A DNA stretch of 35,889 nucleotides from Desulfuromonadales bacterium (lineage in GTDB: Bacteria; Desulfobacterota; Desulfuromonadia; Desulfuromonadales; BM103). A program made the position numbers and the translations under genes. The DNA lies in NCBI GenBank assembly GCA_027065695.1, contig JAMONP010000045.1, forward strand, positions 1 to 35,889. Direction: 5' to 3'. The notes beneath the pieces were generated by a model, which worked only from the letters and a program-made list of their open reading frames with translations, was not told where the DNA came from and searched no databases. Of this stretch, positions 33,899 through 35,889 are shown piece after piece. Position 1 is the stretch's first letter, and each line of letters begins with the position of its first letter.

Positions 33899-34321
33899 AT
33901 GAAACAAAAAATAAAAATTGGTGAACTTGCCCTGCTGACTCATTGTCGGGTAGAAACAATTCGTTACTACGAAAAAGCGGGAATGTTGCCGGCCCCTCCA
34001 CGCAGTGTCAGCAACTATCGACTCTATGATGAAACACATGTAGAGCAGCTCCGTTTCATCCGCCGCTGTCGTTCGCTTGACATGACGCTGGACGAGATCA
34101 GAAAACTTCTATTGATCCGCGACACACCACAGGGTGATTGTTCGGCAGTCAATACTTTCCTCGAGGAACATCTCAGTCGAATCGCCGTACGGATTGCAGA
34201 GATTGAAGAGTTAAGGAGCCAGCTCATATCTCTGAGCCAGCGGTGCAGTGGATCTCTAACTGCTGATCAATGCGGGATCTTGCAAGAATTGGGCTCACGA
34301 GAGCATGTCTCTACTCATTAA
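33899..34321 (+). CDS. MerR-family divalent-metal regulator (CadR/PbrR-like)
   Basis: The 140-residue protein has the N-terminal helix-turn-helix IGELALLTHCRVETIRYYEK, including the extra cysteine C16 typical of PbrR/CadR. C81 (GDCSAVN) marks divalent-metal sensors. The C-terminal pair C116 and C125 is in CSGSLTADQCGILQEL. PbrR has further C-terminal cysteines, absent here; the tail ends HVSTH, which may supply histidine ligands as in CadR. It should switch the divergent ATPase promoter on with Cd, Pb or Zn. An MFS transporter gene starts inside its 3' end, so the two may be co-expressed. Confidence 0.88.
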   Translation: MKQKIKIGELALLTHCRVETIRYYEKAGMLPAPPRSVSNYRLYDETHVEQLRFIRRCRSLDMTLDEIRKLLLIRDTPQGDCSAVNTFLEEHLSRIAVRIAEIEELRSQLISLSQRCSGSLTADQCGILQELGSREHVSTH

Positions 34322-35540
34322 ATACGTTACTAGATACCCTGTCGGAATCATTGTGTTCGCTCAGCTTATGGGTGGCTCTATCTGGTTTAGCACTAACGGC
34401 GTTGCCGACCAGCTTTTGGTTGCCTGGTCTCTGTCAACCTCTGAACTTGGATACCTGACCTCCGCTGTACAATTGGGCTTTATCATCGGCACATTTGTTT
34501 TTGCCCTGTCGGGGCTTTCTGATCGCTACAAGGCTAGCCAGATATTTTTCATTTCTTGCCTTGTGGGTGCTGCCGCAAATGCATCTCTCCCTTATTTCAG
34601 TCACTCTATTGAAAGCGCATTAGTATTTCGGTTCTTAACCGGCATTGCGCTCGCGGGCATCTATCCGCTAGGCATGAAACTGATAATCAGTTGGGCGCCC
34701 AACAAAGCTGGATTTACGCTGGGTTGGCTTGTGGGCATGCTAACACTTGGTACTGCGCTACCTCATTTATTACGCAGTGTTGGTGCTGACTATTCCTGGC
34801 AAACGATCATCGTCTTATCAAGCCTGTTGGCTGTTGTTGCAGGCATTATAATTTATCTTCTCGGTGATGGCCCCCACCTGAGCAACAATGCAAAACTCGA
34901 TAAAAACGCCGCACGCAAGGCGTTTAAGATTCCCGCTTTTCGCGCCGCAGCTTTTGGTTATTTTGGCCACATGTGGGAGCTTTACGCTTTTTGGACAATC
35001 ACACCTTTGCTGGTCATGCGCATTTTAGAAAATTTCACCGAATGGAGCAGCAGTACCTACGTGGCAGCTTTATCTTTTGTCATCATTGGTTCTGGTTTTA
35101 TTGGTTGCACTGTTGGCGGGTACTTAAGTCATAAATGGGGTAGCAAAACGATCGCTACTATTGCATTGGCAAGCTCGGGGCTGATTTGTTTATTTTACCC
35201 GTTAGTACAATCGCTTCCGCCACTCTTATTGCTGTTTTTGCTCATTGTTTGGGGGATTACGGTGGTAGCAGATTCCCCGCAGTTTTCAGCGATGTCAGCT
35301 AAAGCGTGCCCTAAAAATATTGTCGGTAGCGCGCTATCAATTCAAAATGGCATTGGATTTTTAATCACGATTATTTCAATCAGCCTTGTGACAAGCTTTT
35401 ATGAAAATATTTGTGTTTTTGTAACGTGGATATTGTTACCCGGACCAATTTTGGGATTATTTTTTTTGCACCGAAAAAACGCTATCACCATCGGCACCCG
35501 ATTGGCGGCTACTCGTTCGCAAGAAATCACAGGAACTTGA
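34305..35540 (+). CDS. Major facilitator superfamily transporter
   Basis: The 411-residue protein has about 12 hydrophobic segments in two halves. The loop between helices 2 and 3 carries the MFS-like signature ALSGLSDRYKAS, and a similar GGYLSHKWGSK loop occurs in the second half. The start overlaps the end of the MerR gene by 17 bases, so it is probably read from the same transcript and could share metal control. No strong ribosome site is visible, consistent with coupled translation. The substrate is unknown. Its base composition looks more AT-rich than the metal genes to its left, by eye. Confidence 0.85.
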   Translation: MSLLIKYVTRYPVGIIVFAQLMGGSIWFSTNGVADQLLVAWSLSTSELGYLTSAVQLGFIIGTFVFALSGLSDRYKASQIFFISCLVGAAANASLPYFSHSIESALVFRFLTGIALAGIYPLGMKLIISWAPNKAGFTLGWLVGMLTLGTALPHLLRSVGADYSWQTIIVLSSLLAVVAGIIIYLLGDGPHLSNNAKLDKNAARKAFKIPAFRAAAFGYFGHMWELYAFWTITPLLVMRILENFTEWSSSTYVAALSFVIIGSGFIGCTVGGYLSHKWGSKTIATIALASSGLICLFYPLVQSLPPLLLLFLLIVWGITVVADSPQFSAMSAKACPKNIVGSALSIQNGIGFLITIISISLVTSFYENICVFVTWILLPGPILGLFFLHRKNAITIGTRLAATRSQEITGT

Positions 35541-35589
35541 CACGGAGTTGACAAGAAAGTTTCTGACCATAAAAACGTAAAAACGGGAC

Positions 35590-35614
35590 GTTGTTTAATT
35601 GTTGAACAAACAAC
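35590..35614. terminator. Inverted repeat between the MFS gene and the transposase
   Basis: GTTGTTT and AAACAAC arms are separated by 11 bases. It could be a 3' hairpin of the MFS transcript or part of the left end of the transposable element, since it lies about 20 bases before the transposase start. Only the dyad is seen. Confidence 0.3.
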
Positions 35615-35636
35615 TCAACCCTGCTATATTCTCGCC

Positions 35637-35889
35637 ATGCCTCGACAAGCCCGACTCGATATCCCCGGACTTCTACAACATGTCATCGTGCGTGGAATCG
35701 AACGTAGAAAAATTTTCAGGGACAACACTGATCGGAAAAATTTCGTCGAACGATTCTCCCAATTGCTTGAAGAGACAGAAACAGAGTGTTTTGCCTGGGC
35801 TCTGCTCCATAATCATTTTCACCTTCTTTTACGCCCCAACCGGGTTGAACTGAAGCAATTTATGCGTCGTTTGTTGACCGGTTACGCCA
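35637..35889 (+). CDS. Y1 (HUH) tyrosine transposase, IS200/REP-associated type, truncated by window edge
   Basis: The frame starts at ATG 35637 and is open to the end of the window, giving 84 residues. It begins MPRQARLDIPGLLQHVIVRG and contains ALLHNHFHLLLRPN, the HUH metal motif of the Y1 transposase domain found in REP-associated tyrosine transposases. The tyrosine nucleophile would lie beyond or near the edge. Such proteins nick single-stranded hairpin ends and can mobilise or maintain palindromic repeats. The window holds several such palindromes, though none is shown to be its substrate. Confidence 0.8.
   Translation, partial: MPRQARLDIPGLLQHVIVRGIERRKIFRDNTDRKNFVERFSQLLEETETECFAWALLHNHFHLLLRPNRVELKQFMRRLLTGYA

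Noticed and set aside
35599-35853. 84-aa + strand open frame at the right edge
   Set aside because: It is out of frame with the HUH-containing transposase that occupies the same DNA.

Overview
The window looks like a chromosomal accessory region of an anaerobic, metal- and metalloid-respiring deltaproteobacterium. I infer the Desulfuromonadales/Geobacter group from the combination of an arsenate-reductase-like molybdoenzyme, NtrC/sigma-54 control, a MoxR-BatA-BatB-BatD operon, heavy-metal P-type ATPases and an RND pump. No rRNA, tRNA or housekeeping marker is present, so the taxonomy is inference only.

Left part (1-8425, all + strand) is one functional block. It has the C-terminal end of a PhnD-type oxyanion-binding protein, an overlapping membrane histidine kinase and an overlapping NtrC-type sigma-54 activator. 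A near-consensus -24/-12 promoter follows, then a molybdopterin reductase whose residues fit ArrA, its four-cluster ferredoxin subunit ArrB, a TorD-type chaperone and an uncharacterised protein with up to four Fe-S clusters. Simplest reading: the binding protein and kinase sense a periplasmic oxyanion, the activator opens the sigma-54 promoter, and the Tat-exported ArrAB pair reduces arsenate. No membrane quinol subunit and no ars detoxification gene is visible. A decayed moaA (molybdopterin synthesis) remnant lies just downstream.

Middle part (8773-17444) is a metal-stress and genome-decay zone. It holds an OsmC-like protein (-), a methionine-rich Spy/CpxP-like periplasmic protein (+), and a leftward merR / 49-aa Cys-His protein / copA copper operon interrupted by a 164-bp full-length palindrome. 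It also holds a DUF302 protein, dispersed palindromic repeats, and two near-identical broken histidine kinase/response regulator remnants that flank uppP as about 460-bp direct repeats.

Right part: a tolC-type / membrane-fusion lipoprotein / RND permease / DUF2892 operon (17636-23469, +). Facing it is the leftward moxR - DUF58 - DUF4381 - batA - batB/C - batD operon (23495-30529), whose genes overlap or nearly abut. Then come lspA and a Zn/Cd/Pb P-type ATPase (-), diverging from a CadR/PbrR-type MerR regulator with a clear MerR-type operator. An MFS transporter overlaps the regulator's end, and a tyrosine (HUH) transposase runs off the right edge. UppP, LspA, the divalent-metal ATPase and the PbrR-like regulator are together the parts of a lead-resistance (pbr-type) system, although uppP is displaced by about 15 kb.
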